Shown one piece after another: positions 63,866 to 64,000 of a stretch of DNA of 64,000 nt. The notes below the pieces were generated by a model. The model was not told where the DNA came from. It did no database searches and saw only the letters and a list, made by a program, of their open reading frames with translations. How positions within the stretch are numbered: position 1 is the first letter of the stretch; each line of letters begins with the position of its first letter. Origin of the DNA: an uncultured Clostridia bacterium (lineage in GTDB: Bacteria > Bacillota > Clostridia > Peptostreptococcales > Anaerovoracaceae); NCBI GenBank assembly GCA_934234035.1, contig CAKQHH010000001.1, positions 1-64,000 of the forward strand, written 5' to 3'. The position numbers and the translations under genes are program-made.

Positions 63866-64000
63866 ATGCTAACAATTGCAATTACCGGCGGAATCGGGTC
63901 GGGAAAAACAGCAGTGACGGATTATCTGGAAGAAAAGGGGTTTCCGGTAATCGACACGGATCGCATGGCTCATGCAATGACAGCACCGGGCGGCAAAGCC
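63866..64000 (+). CDS. coaE: Dephospho-CoA kinase, N-terminal part (cut by window end)
   Basis: The first 45 codons are visible. The P-loop GGIGSGKT is at 8-15 and VIDTDRMAH follows, both typical of CoaE, which phosphorylates the ribose 3'-OH in the last step of coenzyme A synthesis. AATGAGGTGAG lies upstream of the ATG at 63866. The position behind polA is a common arrangement. Confidence 0.9.
   Translation, partial: MLTIAITGGIGSGKTAVTDYLEEKGFPVIDTDRMAHAMTAPGGKA

Noticed and set aside
1..64000. tRNA, 5S/16S/23S rRNA, insertion sequences or prophage genes
   Set aside because: I looked for transposase, integrase and phage structural motifs and for rRNA-like sequence and found none. tRNA detection by eye is unreliable, so a missed tRNA cannot be excluded.

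Overview
The window looks like part of the chromosome of an anaerobic Bacillota, most likely class Clostridia. The evidence is a butyrate kinase, a two-domain 2-hydroxyacyl-CoA dehydratase activase protein, the oxygen-sensitive tyrosine lyase ThiH, SAM-I and TPP riboswitches, strong AGGAGG-type ribosome binding sites, occasional TTG starts, a dgt-dnaG-rpoD-trmK block and a LexA box of the Gram-positive type. Base composition is by eye in the low to mid 50s % GC. Nearly everything is housekeeping. I saw no tRNA, 5S/16S/23S rRNA, insertion sequence, prophage or CRISPR array.

Layout. 1-330: GC-rich, gene-free, structured DNA. 330-3532: a family 2 glycoside hydrolase-like protein and TcdA (minus strand). 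3653-8415: nfo-prmA, then a single reading frame joining homoserine O-acyltransferase (MetA) to aspartate kinase, then a YdbC/PC4-like protein. 8519-11946: minus-strand genes (cytidylate kinase-like, AlaX-type editing protein, an unrecognised protein). The 246-bp gap before alaX holds DnaA-box-like and parS-like words. 12042-16420: promoter, SAM-I riboswitch, metK and two flavoproteins. 16421-16924: a convergent gap with three regularly built inverted repeats. 16925-18288: dapB and dCMP deaminase (minus). 18474-32439: DUF2207-like membrane protein, typA, pyc, buk, a secreted coiled-coil/CAP protein and uvrA with an SOS box. 32494-34488: PNPOx-family protein and a YjiH-type membrane protein (minus). 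34601-42068: TPP riboswitch followed by thiC-thiS-thiG-thiH-tenI-thiF and an AAA+ ATPase with a C-terminal RyR-like domain. 42139-47238: NiaR-like regulator, Na/Pi cotransporter, serine acetyltransferase, NCS2 permease. 47401-54097: unknown protein, dut, dgt, dnaG, rpoD, trmK, YkvI-like transporter. 54128-64000: RNase P RNA, giant activase, yebC, a probable 6S RNA, P1 peptidase, polA and the start of coaE.

How the genes fit together. MetA-aspartate kinase, DapB, MetK with its SAM riboswitch, and serine acetyltransferase cover points in aspartate-family and sulfur amino acid supply. The thi cluster makes the thiazole (and, through ThiC, pyrimidine) halves of thiamine under TPP control. dCMP deaminase, dUTPase and dGTPase shape dNTP pools next to primase and the primary sigma factor. 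PolA, UvrA and endonuclease IV are repair functions. Pyruvate carboxylase and butyrate kinase point to anaplerosis and fermentative energy conservation.

Most interesting leads: the MetA-aspartate kinase fusion; the AAA+/RyR protein tucked behind thiF; the three TTCACGCT-N22-AGCGTGAA units in a convergent gap, with a related half-site beside DnaA-box-like words at 10.5 kb; and the GH2-fold protein that seems to have lost its nucleophile.
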